DNA from: Delphinus delphis
Lineage: Eukaryota > Chordata > Mammalia > Artiodactyla > Delphinidae
DNA length: 64,000 nt
Reading direction: 5' to 3'
Assembly: GCF_949987515.2 (NCBI RefSeq)
Contig: NC_082694.2
Coordinates: 64,168,080-64,232,079 of the forward strand
The notes beneath the pieces were generated by a model. It searched no databases and was not told the DNA's origin. It worked only from the letters and a program-made list of their open reading frames with translations. The translations under genes were made by a program, and so were the position numbers. Of this stretch, positions 35,346 through 46,842 are shown in pieces. How positions within the stretch are numbered: the first letter of the stretch is position 1; each line of letters begins with the position of its first letter.

Positions 35346-37200
35346 GAACATCCCTGTGGACAAGATGAGAGGTCACTCAAGGTCAGTCTCTGAGCCAGGC
35401 CAAAGGGAACCAGCTGAGAAGACTGAGGAAGGAGGGTGGGTGAAGAAAATGCCTCCCAGGCTGGGATTCTGTAGAAAGGACAGCGCACAAGCTAATAAAT
35501 ATTCACCAAGTGCTGCTCTGAGGCAAGCAGAGAGGCTGACCCTTTGCAGAAACAAAGTATCACAGGCACAACCTTTTTGTTCTGGAGAATCTTCCTATCT
35601 GGTTAGAGAGAAAAAATGTAAATAAACAAAAGCTTTTTAAAAAGATAAATAAAGCAACAGTTTGATATAATAACCGAACTCTCCCAAGGCGGTATCTGAT
35701 TTGTGAGAGGGCAACGTCACTGGACAACCCACAATTCTTTGTCATCTCATGGAAAATTCACAACATGTAGGGAAAACATTTCCTACCCGCAGCTCAAATC
35801 AGTCTACAGAGATTTTCTCTCTCAGGTAGGGATTATGAGCAACAGTTGAAGTGGATGGGGCCAGGGGGTGTCTAGAAGCAATAACTCCATGCTGAAGAGC
35901 CTAGGCTGGAAAGAAGACGTGTCAGACAGGTGAAAGCTCAGGAAATAGTGATGGACAGCATCACCAAAGGACCAGACTGCAGTCTGTGGTGGTGGGTGAG
36001 CTCTTCTTGTTAGGCACTGCAGGACTCAGATGGACGGCATACATCAAAGCCTGTTTTGGTCAATGAGAGGCAGCTGCCTGCAGAGGGCAGAGCCTGGACA
36101 GGGATCCAGAGGGCTGGGCTGGAGCAGTGTGGCTGCTTCACTTCCCACGGGAACCTGAGCAAGTCATTTCACCTGAGAGCCTGTTTCCAGAGGGCCTGGA
36201 GATCAACCCAAGGTCCTCACATTTGGGGACAGCAGTGAGCTCAACCACGCTCTATGACTGCAGAAAAAAAATGTTTCAAAAGATACAACGCAATCTTTCT
36301 TTCTCTTGACCCACAGCAAAGCAGAGGTGGGTATCTCACCCCAGTCTTCAATCTGATTACGACCTGCCTTATGACAGATTTGGATACGTTACAATCAGAT
36401 AATCTCTGAAACGTAACCACGGGAAGAATCTCTAGCGTAAATGTTAATCTCATCCGTGAATGATCATATACATTTGTATGCATGTGTGTTTATATACAAC
36501 CATGAATGTGGTAATATACACATAAGCAAGCAGCCCCTCTAGTTGAGAAACTCCAGCAAAGTCATAGTTTTTCCACATCAGTCTCTTGCTGTCTACATAA
36601 CTAGTAAGATAATCCTTGGAAAATGTGTTGTGCAACCTATGTACTATCATATGAGATGGTCACTCATCTAAAACACTGAACTCGCTATTAATCTGAAAAT
36701 GAAAGCTGAGTTTCTTTCAGGCATGGGGACCAGTCTTTGCCAAGTTTAGACCCTGTTTAATGCCAAGACCCCTAGTTTTCAAGGTCCGTTTATATGGGCA
36801 GTACACAACTTCCTGGTTCAAGACACAAGTCTTTAAAGATCTCATAAAACTTCTTGGACTTCAGATGGTTTTTACAAAACAATACTCAGATGAGCTAAGT
36901 GTAAATGAATCAGAAAAAAGGATTACATTTCCCATAAAAACTCATGGGTTTGAGGATTAGGGGAAGAAAGGAAGGCTGGCAAATGCCAAACTTTTTAAAG
37001 CACTTTGAAACCATTAGTCAAATTCTAAATGCAGCCAGTTTCCCTCATCCTTACATTTTATGAGTTTTGTAACTGAAAATCTTTTCCCACATTTAAGATC
37101 AGCTACAAATCAACTTTTGTGGCTGCCTACGATCAGAATCCCTTCCGCCCATCTTTTCTTCCAGCCGAGGATTTCATGGAGCCCCTCTTAGTTCTAATTG
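35346..37200. other. Intergenic DNA, nothing recognised
   Basis: No gene and no nameable repeat. Short weak MIR-like phrase near 36120-36180. Confidence 0.4.
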
Positions 37201-37204
37201 CATC

Positions 37205-37510
37205 AAGAAATTCTTAGAAAGAGAGGGGAGAAGAGACAGAGAGAAATAGGAATTCAGTGAGTTGTAGACAAAAGGAAGAGAAAGGAGAGTAAAAGCAAGA
37301 GAGAGAGGGAGATTGAGGAATGGAAAAGAAAGGGACGGGAAAACAGGAGAGAAAGTGTGAAGACAGAGAGGGGATGCAGTGGAAGGAGGGACAAAAAGAG
37401 GTGGGTGGAGGGAAGCTAGGAAGACGATGGATTGGAGAAGTGCAAAATGAAGGAGAAATCAATGAATGAGAAGAGGAGCAAACAGGTAGGAGGAGGGGAA
37501 AAGGAAACAT
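37205..37510 (+). repeat. Purine-rich (GA-rich) tract
   Basis: About 300 bases almost wholly A and G on this strand, in irregular GAGAGA, GGAAG and GAAAGG units rather than a simple repeat. The pyrimidine-rich strand gives a spurious 108-codon frame. Confidence 0.85.
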
Positions 37511-39840
37511 AGGGAGAGGAGAATTATACCCGGCATCCACGGGCTAATCTTCTCAGGCTGCTCACCAGGACCCTGGCAGCCATTTCTGAACCTCGGTGGG
37601 TTCTGACCTGAACATCAGCTTGTCCAGGTTTGGGCTAGAATTAAACCTGTGACCTTGGAAGGTGCTAGCATGGTGGCTGGCTGGCTGCCCTACACCACAT
37701 GCGAAGCGGGAGGCACAGGACGTCCCGTGTTCTCTCACACAAGCTGGTGGCCAAAGACCGCAGCTTCAGCTCGAGATGCCTGCAAGTAGGTACATTTACT
37801 CTTGTGGTCCTCTCCCTTGTTCTTTCAACCATTTCATCAAAAGAGCAGAGATGAAAGAGATTAGAAATGTGTGAGTTCCTCCACGTTTAACTCAGCTTCC
37901 ATGAAAAATCCCACGGAGCTTTACCAATGAAGAAGTAAAGCTCATACTCTGGTTTCTCTTCAGATCGTATAAATCTTTCGCCTTTTACTAAAGATTTCCG
38001 TGGAGAGGAACAATTCTGAGTTTTTACCCAATTTTTTGAGGTCTTGCGTTTGCAAGGCCAATTAAAAAAAAGAAAAAAAAAAGAAGTAAAGCTGAGACTC
38101 AACCCATGGAGGTATCAGTGTTTCTGCCAAGATGTGTCAGCAAGATGGCGACAGAGCTGACGTGCAGAGAAAGATGAGGTGCCCCTGGAACTGAGCAACA
38201 AGTGGAACCAAGGTTTACACCAGGGCTTTCCTTCCCTTTAAAGCTTCAGGTCTGAAATCTAAGCATCCTTAGTTGTCACTCAACAAATGTGTGTTGACCC
38301 TAGGGCCCCCAGCTAGCCTACGTAAACCCAAACAGCAAAATCAAAACAAACTTCCATTTCAGGTGGAGAAGTTTAAATAATGCCTGGCTGGATTGCAATC
38401 CAAAGTTGCCCCGGGCCAGCGAGTGCCTTTGTGCTGACCCTGAGTGCCTGGCCATGGCAATACAGACCCTGTCCACGTGGAGTCTAATGAGGTAAACAGA
38501 CCTGGAACAAGTAATTACATGTGTGGTGAGTATTGAAAAAAGGACTGTGGGAAATGAAACCCATAAAAGGAAAAGTGTCAGGGTTATGGACTAGCTTTCT
38601 ACAAATTTTGAAGAGCCCATCCACAAAAGGAAATTCACCAAAAGTAAAGTTTTATGTACACTAAATTTCCCTTTCTGATTATTTTGGTCCTTTCTTACTT
38701 ACCTTGAGTATAATCAAGGATAAGTATCACACAGTGGCAGCTGCCAAAGACAATGAAATGCCTCTCTGTCTTCAGGGAACCAAAATCTGTTCATTAATTT
38801 ACTTTCATTGAGGCTTTTCATACCCATTTAGTCAAATTTTTGAATATTAAACATGAAACTACATAATAATTAAGTAGCTATCGATACAATTTTATTTATA
38901 CTTTTCATTCACTTCCTCTAAACTTCACTGGGTCATTGGCTGGTCAACATTCAAGAGGGCACAAAGGAAATGTGTTCTTTGTCTCAAAGAGTTTGCATCT
39001 TGGAAAATACTTGGATGTACACTGAACTGAGATGCCCTTCAACTCTATGAAACACATGACTTTTGATCACAAAACAGCCCCCAATGAAATGCAGTTCACT
39101 TTGGTGTCTCAGTTATGAACACTCTGATCTTCCATTCAGTCAATGGACATTTACCTAGTTTCCCTGCTTAAATTTAAGTTCAAAGATGCCCAGACACCTG
39201 CAAGGTTGGTTGAGTGCCTGGTAGGCAAGCAGAGTAACGCTCTCTTCCCTCAAATGCAGGTACTGACAAGTCATGATCCAATTTTAAGAGGAACCTTCTG
39301 CTTTGTGTCAGCCCCTATGCTTCCCGGGTTGTTGAGTTGATGGAATTGCTTCTTTGTGTAAATTTCAGGACATTAGTCATTGTTATTTCTCTTGTCTACA
39401 TTAGAATTTTCACCCAATGGCACAAGTATGTCATGCTGCCTGAGTTTAACGCTTGATTCTAATTATTTTTTTCCAAAAATATTCTCTCTGCCTCCCATAA
39501 AATTGATTAAAATATCATACAGTGAATAAAGCAGCCTAGAAAAAAGAAGAAAATGAGGGAAGTTACTGTACCACCTCTACATATCAATTCCTAGACAGCC
39601 TGTCTGGTCTTCTAAGACCCAAGGCCCTTCAAAGATTGCTTCCTTCTCACTCTTTTTACCTCATCTTGGGCTACTCTCCCAAATGAACCTCTGTTTCAAC
39701 TACACTTATCTACCCATTTTTCTTCTTTCTCTTTGAAAGAAAAAAAAACAAAAAAGGCTGGCCAGCCACTAATCTGCAAAAAAAGGACACCCATATTCCT
39801 GCCTCTAGTCTCACCTTACATCATTCTCCTGACATACCAT
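37511..39840. other. Intergenic DNA, nothing recognised
   Basis: Unique-looking sequence without gene or clear repeat. Confidence 0.4.
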
Positions 39841-39844
39841 CATC

Positions 39845-40020
39845 TCTTCAACTAAGTCCTACTCCTCCTTCAAAATAGAATTCAAGATCCTTTACTTCCA
39901 TGAAGCTCTTTGGACCACCCTAAACCTCAGTTTACTCTCTCTTCCTAACTCTTATAGCATTTCTCATCCATCTCTGGCATTAAGCACAGAATACATGCTT
40001 GGTAGTAGACACAGAATACT
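39845..40020 (+). repeat. L2 3'-end fragment
   Basis: 'cctccttcaaaatagaattc', 'tgaagctctttggaccaccc' and 'gcattaagcacagaatacat' fit L2. Confidence 0.55.
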
Positions 40021-40689
40021 TTTTGCAGCTGAAGACTTTTTTTCTTCTTGGTCTTACTAAGATAAACCAGAACTAAGGCAAGTCATGGTTAATAATAGTT
40101 GAGGTTTGGTTACAATGACAACGGATGACAAAGTGACTTGTCTTTAGCTCTTTGAAGGCAGGATTCTGCTGAACAATGGGGTTTGCCCAAATTTCCCCCC
40201 AAACCTAAATTAAGTTGAATCAAGCAGTGGCTCTCTGTAGGAAAAAAAAAAAAAAGTTTTCTCCCTCTGAACTGACAGTTTGAAAAGTTCTGTAGAAAGA
40301 ATTTTGTCGTATTTCTGTCTGAAAACTGCTACATTCCCAGTAATACCATTAAAGTAGTGAAGGCTTTTATAGCGTCTCTTTTTTGTTGCCCTCTCAACTT
40401 ACCCTGTTATGGGAGGCCAGGACATATTCTGAGAATGGATCTAGTAAAAATCCACATAATATGGACGAACGGAGCAATATACAGAAGTAACTCACACCAC
40501 CAGAGAAACACTAGCTCCACCAGGAGAGGCCTGGCTTTCTAAACAGTGAGGGGAGATCAGTAAAACCAGCCCCGTCTCTTGATTCCTCCAGGTTTCCTGG
40601 TTTTAAAGCCCAAGCTACTGCTGAGAGGGATCAGGTTACATTTGCCAGCTGCTCCAGAACTTTCCACTTAACCCTTTTCAATCCACAAC

Positions 40690-40945
40690 CTGGATGTTAC
40701 ATTTCCATTTCACTTCGAAGAGCATCTTCCATCTTTATATTTCCCCTCATGTTTTCTTCCCAACATACAAGTACCCGGCCAACCCTCAATGCCACCCCAC
40801 CCCCATGAAGCTACCTGACTTCCCGGCCTCCACCTCATCACTAGAGGCCTATGTTGAGGGCAGACACCTGGTGTATCATGTTCCCAGTGCCTACCACAGT
40901 TTGCAAATCATAGTAAATGTTTGTTGTAAGTAAACGCATGGTGTT
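40690..40945 (+). repeat. L2 3'-end fragment
   Basis: Ends 'cccagtgcctaccacagttt' and 'agtaaatgtttgttg', the usual L2 tail. Confidence 0.5.
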
Positions 40946-41029
40946 TGTTGAGTGAATGACTATCCTTTTGGACACCTAACTGCTATGAGCAGTCCACGAC
41001 AAGAAACCTCCAAATATCTTTCCTTCTTT

Positions 41030-41462
41030 TTTTTTTCTTTTTTGGCTGTGTTGAGTCTTCACTGCTGTGCACGGGCTTTCTCTAGGTGTGACGAGCGGGG
41101 GCTACTCTTTGTTGCGGTGCGCGGGCTTCTCATTGGGTGGCTCCTCTTATTGTGGAGCATAGGCTCTAGGCGCATGGGCTTCAGCGGTTACAGCACGGAG
41201 GCTCAGTAGTTGCGGCACGTGGGCCCTAGAGAGCTCAGGCTTCAGTAGTTGAGGCACATGGGCTCAGTAGTTGTGGTGCACGGGCTCCAGAGCACATAGG
41301 CTCAGTGGTTGTGGCTTTCAGGCTCTAGAGCGCAGGCTCAGTAGTTGTGGCGCACGGGCCTAATTGCTCCACTGCATGTGGGAATCTTCCCAGACCAGGG
41401 CTGGAACCCGTGTCCCCTGCATTGGCAGGCAGATTCTTAACCACTGTGCCACCAGGGAAGTC
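41030..41462 (-). mobile_element. CHR-type SINE, expanded long form
   Basis: Reverse copy of about 430 bp with extra 'gtagttg' units; it finishes ACCACTGTGCCACCAGGGAAG. Target copies ATCTTTCCTTC / ATCTTTTCTTC. It is longer than its relatives because the internal repeat is amplified (41190-41350). Confidence 0.9.
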
Positions 41463-41599
41463 TCTATCTTTTCTTCATCATAAGCAAAAAACGTTGCCCA
41501 AGATCCTTAAGTTGTCAGGGGTCTGGAGACTGATTCATTCATTCATTCACGGATTCATTTATTCATTCACTAGCCATTTTTGAGAGCCAATTGTTTTCT

Positions 41600-41722
41600 T
41601 TTTTTTTTTTTGTTACCACGCCACACAGCTTGCAGTATCTTAGTTCCCTGACCAGGGATGGAACCTGCGCCCTCGGCAGTGAAAGTACAGAGTCCTAACC
41701 ACTGGACCACCAGGGAATTCCC
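41600..41722 (-). mobile_element. CHR-type SINE (older short variant)
   Basis: T-run, GTTACCACGCCACACAGCTT, and CCACCAGGGAATTCCC end. Perfect target duplication CCAATTGTTTTCT at 41587-41599 and 41723-41735. Confidence 0.94.
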
Positions 41723-42009
41723 CCAATTGTTTTCTAATTAACTAAGAATGGAGAATGGGTTTTAGAAATTTTTGCTTAGTGATCTAATAGGCCTGAATAG
41801 ATGCAAGGATTCTCTCTGAAAGCTGGGGAAGTTTTCTTTAAAAGGCATGGGATAAAGAGATGGATAAATGGAATCTCTTCCCACAGTCCTCTTGTAGCTA
41901 ATTGCTAGAAAAATCATCGGCGGAAAATCTATAAGCACGTAGAACAGCATCTGTAGGATGTAAGGACATGATGCTGGATATTTGCTTGCCGGGAAGGAGT
42001 AGAATATAT

Positions 42010-42125
42010 GGTTAAGAGCACAAACTTTGGTGTCAAACAACCTGGGCTCAGTTCTTAGCTCTGCTCCTGAGTTTGCGAGTAAACTTGTGTGCCTCGGCCT
42101 ATGTTCTGGATGAATCTGGGAAGAA
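42010..42125 (+). repeat. MIR fragment
   Basis: 'agagcacaaactttggtgtc', 'aacctgggctcagttcttag' and 'ctctgctcctgag' are the MIR tRNA-related 5' half. Confidence 0.7.
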
Positions 42126-42659
42126 GCTGACTGGGCATTAAGGAGCTAAGTTCTTGAATCCCCCTCGAACAATCACTTTTATGAGGGAATGTTTTTGGGT
42201 TACTCAGTTCTGCCCTGGGAACCGCTTAGATAATCTCAGCCTTAGATCTGTCAAGCCTGCTTTTTTTTTTTTTTTTGATCACTGTATGGTTCAGCACACA
42301 GAATAATTTCTTAGTGATCATGAAGTGCTTCCTGATAGCCAGCTCAGCCTCTACACACTTACTGCCCTAACTCTTCCAGTAGCCATTTCTGGGGAAATGG
42401 AGCTTCCTCCAGGGGTTTTAGAGTCAAAGACACCAAAAACTGATGAGTCTTCTGTGAGATTAAGCACAGAGATGGGAGAGGAGACCTTGATTTTACAAAG
42501 GGAGATGGTGGGAGGAAGGGAAGGGAAGAGAATCGTTCACGTTCATTTGCTGAGCACTCATAAAGACCCATAAATGGCACAGGGGTTTCTACACCTGCCA
42601 TCACTGAAGGGGGCCACGCGATGGACATTTACCTTTGCAACCAAAAAATGGCATTCCAT

Positions 42660-43012
42660 GATTTAATAAACCATGCACCTCTTGAAGCTTACCTGTGAAA
42701 TGGGAATAATACCTAACACAAGGTTTAGCAAGCTTTTCTGAAAAGAGACAGACAGTAGGTATTTTCAACTTTGCACGCCACACTGTCTCTGTTACAACTA
42801 CTCAGTTTTGCCATTGTAGCATGAAAGTTGCCTAGACAATACAGAAATGAATGGGCAGATTTGGTCCGCAGGCCATAGCTTGCCATCATCTGGTCTAATC
42901 CCCTGGGCTAATATGTAGGGTGTTAAGAGGATTAAATAAACTAATCCAAGCAACATATTCTTGTACAGCATGCAGCAGATCAGCACTCAATAACTATTTG
43001 CTATTATCATTG
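42660..43012 (+). repeat. MIR split by a hAT element
   Basis: The MIR 3' half 'ctgtgaaatgggaataatac' is cut near 42718 and resumes at about 42893 with 'gtgttaagaggattaaataa' and 'cactcaataactatttgct'. The piece between is the hAT fossil listed next. Confidence 0.7.
42720..42892 (+). repeat. hAT-Charlie fossil (MER58/MER33-like), inside MIR
   Basis: 'ggtttagcaagcttttctga', 'gtaggtattttcaactttgc', 'ctctgttacaactactcag' and 'ggtccgcaggccatagcttg' match a non-autonomous Charlie family whose ends read roughly GTCAGCAAACT. The exact name is uncertain. Confidence 0.75.
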
Positions 43013-43129
43013 CTCTGATTTTAGACTCTCCCATGTGTGTGCACTACCGTTGCTCACCCTAGTGAATGAGGTAGTCCTCAGGTCTCCCTGGGAGATATTC
43101 CTAGCCCTCCCCATCTTGGGCATATGGAG

Positions 43130-43795
43130 GGTGTCACAGATTGGGTTCTCTGGGAAGGACCCTGAGATGGAGTTTAGTGTATAGGATGTTTATTTTAGGA
43201 CTGTCCTTGGGAGTAATCCTGTAGAAAGAAGGAGAAGGAAGAAGGACTGGGCAGAGGGAGAAGTCGAGTTTGCCCAACAGCAGACTGAGCCGAACCCACG
43301 AGGATCTCTGAAGCTAAAATGGCCATTCGAGTTGTCCCGCACTGGGTCAGAGTGGCTGGGCCTTGGTGCCCCACCTGGAGCAGTCACTGGATGTGGGCTG
43401 CCCTGGGAAGGGGGGCAGCTCTGCAGCGCACGCATTCCTGGAGGGGCTGACAGGGGGGGATCGTCTGCTGACAGCATGCCCAGCAACTGGGGTGACAGGG
43501 GCGGGAGGGGAAGACGTGACCCATTCTGACCATGAATGGTGCACAGAAATAACACGTGGCATTTGCAAACCAAACATTTAATTGTTGCTGCAAGACCCTC
43601 CAGAGCTCCTTCCCTCTGGTAACCAGCAATTTCAAGATGGTGGCTGCTCCGTCAGCCTGGGTCCCAGAGGGACAACAGGGAAGAGAGTTTCCTATCAATT
43701 GTACTGGAAACCTAATGTGAGCAAGACTGAAATCTGAGTTCTTTAAAGCCACTGAGATTTTAAAGTTGTTTGTTCCTGCAGTATTGTCAGCTTTC
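43130..43795 (+). repeat. Probable old LTR-like repeat
   Basis: 'gattgggttctctgggaagg', 'accctgagatggagtttagt' and the end 'aagccactgagattttaaag' resemble a dispersed LTR-like repeat; the final phrase recalls MaLR ends. Family not named. Confidence 0.4.
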
Positions 43796-43904
43796 TATTA
43801 TGAGTCCTCAGCTGCTGCACTGGATGTATTTGAAGGTTTTGAAGTGAAGACACACCTGATAATCTTACAAAATCAGGAAACTGGTTTGACACCACCATCC
43901 TCAT

Positions 43905-44045
43905 TGCCAGCATCATCATAGCTAACACAAGCATTTACATGAATTTTCTAATTTCATGCTCATAACAACCTATGTATAACACAGCTATTATTACCCTCAT
44001 TTTAGAGATTAGGAAACTTATGCTTATAGACGTTTATTAATTTGC
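43905..44045 (-). repeat. MIR fragment
   Basis: 'ctcataacaacctatgtata' and 'ccctcattttagagattagg' are reverse MIR. Confidence 0.65.
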
Positions 44046-44051
44046 ATGAGG

Positions 44052-44268
44052 CCAGGGGTCTGCAAACTATAACCGGCAGGCCAGATCCAGCTCACTGCCT
44101 GTTTTTGTAAATAAAGTTTTATTGGAACACAGCCATGCCCATTCATTACACAGTATGTAATTATGGCTGCTTTCATGATACTGTGGCAGAGTTGAGTAGT
44201 TGCATATGGCCTGCAAAGCTGAAAATACTTACCATCTGGACCTTTTCAGAAAACGTTTGCCCACTCTC
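44052..44268 (-). repeat. hAT-Charlie fossil (MER58/MER33-like)
   Basis: 'ggggtctgcaaactataacc', 'taaataaagttttattggaa', 'cacagccatgcccattcatt' and 'ttcagaaaacgtttgccc' run end to end, in the opposite orientation to the copy at 42720. Confidence 0.8.
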
Positions 44269-44269
44269 C

Positions 44270-45165
44270 CTCTCTCCCCGCACTCTATACAAGGTCTGGT
44301 TCCAAACTCCAGAGATGCAGCTCATAATTCAGATATAAGTAAATACTAGGTAGGCTTGGAGCCTGTAGGGGTATTATAAAACTTTCCCATTTCCATTATC
44401 CTAACTGTACATTTTTTAATTTAAAATTTTCATGACATTTATTTCCAGCATTATGACAGACTCCCTATCATGAAAATCCTCCCCTAAAAAAAACCCTGTA
44501 AAATTCTGAATAAAATGAATAGCTGACTTGGCAAAAAATTAAGGTAAATACTCAGGGGCTAAAAATGAAGTAGAAGCCAGAAGCCAGATTTAGCATGGTA
44601 AATGCTCACTCAAGCAGGTAGTGGACCCCTAATGGCATTTGCCACTGTTGGGGGGGGGGACGTGACAAGGCAGGAGAGTGTCAGCATAGAGACTTTGGAA
44701 TGAGTCCCTGAAGGCCCAAATTTCCAGTGAAACAATGGACTGGAAAATATTTGCCCTGCAAAAGGAGACATCAAAAAAATTCTGTGTCTCAGCTCTGATT
44801 TGGGTTGCAAGGGAAGAAAAGGTACCCATCTGCCAACCAGAAGAAATAACCATACCCCAGACTTGAAGCCTGGGGTTCAAATTCACTCTACTTGCCTATT
44901 CTGAAACTATTTTAAACCAAAGAAACTATTTTAAAATAGTCCTAGACTTTTAGCTCCCTAGGCACTTGGGCAAAGTAAACACAAATAAAGGGAATATTCT
45001 CTCAAGTTGCCTCCTAAAATTCTCACAGATAATGCCCCAACAAAAATGAGCTCACAGTGAAAAATCACAAGATCACTCACAGAGCAAGACATCATGGGAC
45101 AGAGCAGAAACATCAAATAGCAGAATCAGACACACAATTTCTTTAGCAGAGTTATCCCATGTAGC
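44270..45165. other. Intergenic DNA, nothing recognised
   Basis: AT-rich; a G-run of nine lies at 44650-44658. No gene. Confidence 0.4.
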
Positions 45166-45169
45166 AGGA

Positions 45170-45615
45170 CTTGACAAATTTTTTCTCTAAAGGCCCAGGT
45201 AGTATATATTTTAGGCTTTGCAAGCTATGCAGTCAGTATCAAAAAGATTCAACTTTACCATTCTACAGTGAAAGCAGACACAAGCAGTATGTAAATTAAT
45301 GGGCTTAGCTGTGTTCCAATAAACCTTTTTTACATAAATAAGGAGTGTGTTGGACTTCCCTGGTGGTCCAGTGATTAAGAATCCGCCTTCCGACACAGGG
45401 GATGTGGGTTCGATCCCTGGTCGGGGAACTAAGATCCCACACGCCGCAGGGCAACTAAGTCCGCGCGCCACAACTAGAGAGAAGCCCGCGGGCCGCAAGG
45501 AAGAGCCCACTTGCCACAACGAAGACCCGATGCAGCCAAATAAATAAATTAATAAATTAATTAAATACAAATTTTTTTGTGTGCTAGATTTGGCTGGCAG
45601 GCCATAGTTTGTAAA
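45170..45615 (+). repeat. hAT-Charlie fossil split by a SINE
   Basis: 'gcccaggtagtatatatttt', 'aggctttgcaagctatgcag' and 'gctgtgttccaataaacctt' run up to 45340. After the SINE, 'ctagatttggctggcaggcc' and 'atagtttgtaaa' complete the element. Same family as those at 42720 and 44052. Confidence 0.75.
45351..45568 (+). mobile_element. CHR-type SINE inserted in the hAT fossil
   Basis: TGGACTTCCCTGGTGGTCCA start, 'gtgggttcgatccctggtcg' B box, AAATAAATTAATAAATTAAT tail. Confidence 0.9.
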
Positions 45616-46548
45616 ATAAGTATGTTTTCAATATTTAAAGAATTCAGTATATGAACAAGGAATGAAATACTATCATTAATATCCAGGCAGATTCTTAACT
45701 TCTGCAAGTAAAAGGTATAGTTGAAATCTTAGGATTCAACATATGAGTTAACTAGCAGATTAGAACAACTGAAAAGCATAATTAGCAAGTTGAAAGTTGG
45801 ATATGACAAAACTACTTAGAATATAGTACAAAGAGACAGAGGAGGAAAATACGAAAGAGAGGTTAGTAGACATGAAGTTTGAGTGAGGAGTTCTAACATT
45901 CATCTAATCAGAGTTCCAGAAGGAGTGAGTAGAAAGAATGGGAGAGACATAATAGTCAAGAATTTTCATGGATACTAATATTTAGGAATTACAAAATATT
46001 CCAAACAATACTTACACCCAAACTCATCCTGGTGAAATTGCAGAACATGTAAGACAAATTGAATGGCTTAAAAACTGTCCCCCTCCACACCAAAAGACAG
46101 CTTACCTGCTTTATATCTGATTTCTTATGAACAACAGCAGATATCAAAATACTGTAAGATGATGTCTTCAGAGTGCTGAAAGGACATAATTGTCGATCTA
46201 TAATTGTATATCCAACAAAATTTAAAGAATGAGGATGAAATAGAGATGTTTTATACAAACAAAAGCTAAGATAATTTATCATCAACAGATCCTCTTTAGA
46301 TTTAAAATACAGAAGAAATAAAGGAACTTCTTAAAAATATATACTATAGGAAGAAGGAAAAGCACCACAGAAGAGAGATTTGAGATTTAAGAAGGATGGT
46401 AACCAGGTGAGCAAAGAAAGTGCATTTATCACGTGGATAAATCTAAATAAACATCAACACTAATACATCTAATTTGTGAAGTAAAATAAAATTGGGGGAG
46501 GGGGCACATAAATAGAGGTAATATTCTGTCTCTTAAAATAGTAGGTAC

Positions 46549-46752
46549 AGGGCTTCCCTGGTGGCGCAGTGATTGAGAGTCTGCCTGCCGATGCAGGGGA
46601 GGCGGGTTCGTGCCCCGGTCTGGGAAGATCCCATGTGCCGCGGAGCGGCTGGGCCCGAGAGCCATGGCCGCTGAGCCTGCGCGCCCGGAGCCTGCGCTCC
46701 GCAACGGGAGAGGCCACAACAGTGAGAGGCCCGCGTACCGCAAAAAAAAAAA
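46549..46752 (+). mobile_element. CHR-type SINE (short GC-rich form)
   Basis: GGGCTTCCCTGGTGGCGCAG start, GGGTTCGTGCCCCGGTC B box, A-run tail. Target copy AAAATAGTAGGTAC at 46535-46548 and again at 46753-46766; a third copy follows at 46770-46783. Confidence 0.96.
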
Positions 46753-46795
46753 AAAATAGTAGGTACAAAAAAATAGTAGGTACATAAGTATTCAT

Positions 46796-46798
<3 letters not shown>

Positions 46799-46838
<40 letters not shown>
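46799..46838 (+). repeat. (GT)n microsatellite
   Basis: About 20 uninterrupted GT units ending GTGCTG. It is probably length-polymorphic. Confidence 0.95.

Positions 46839-46839
<1 letters not shown>

Positions 46840-46842
<3 letters not shown>

Noticed and set aside
37214..37540. A 108-codon Ser/Pro/Phe-rich minus-strand frame
   Set aside because: It is the translation of the pyrimidine strand of a purine tract, not a gene.
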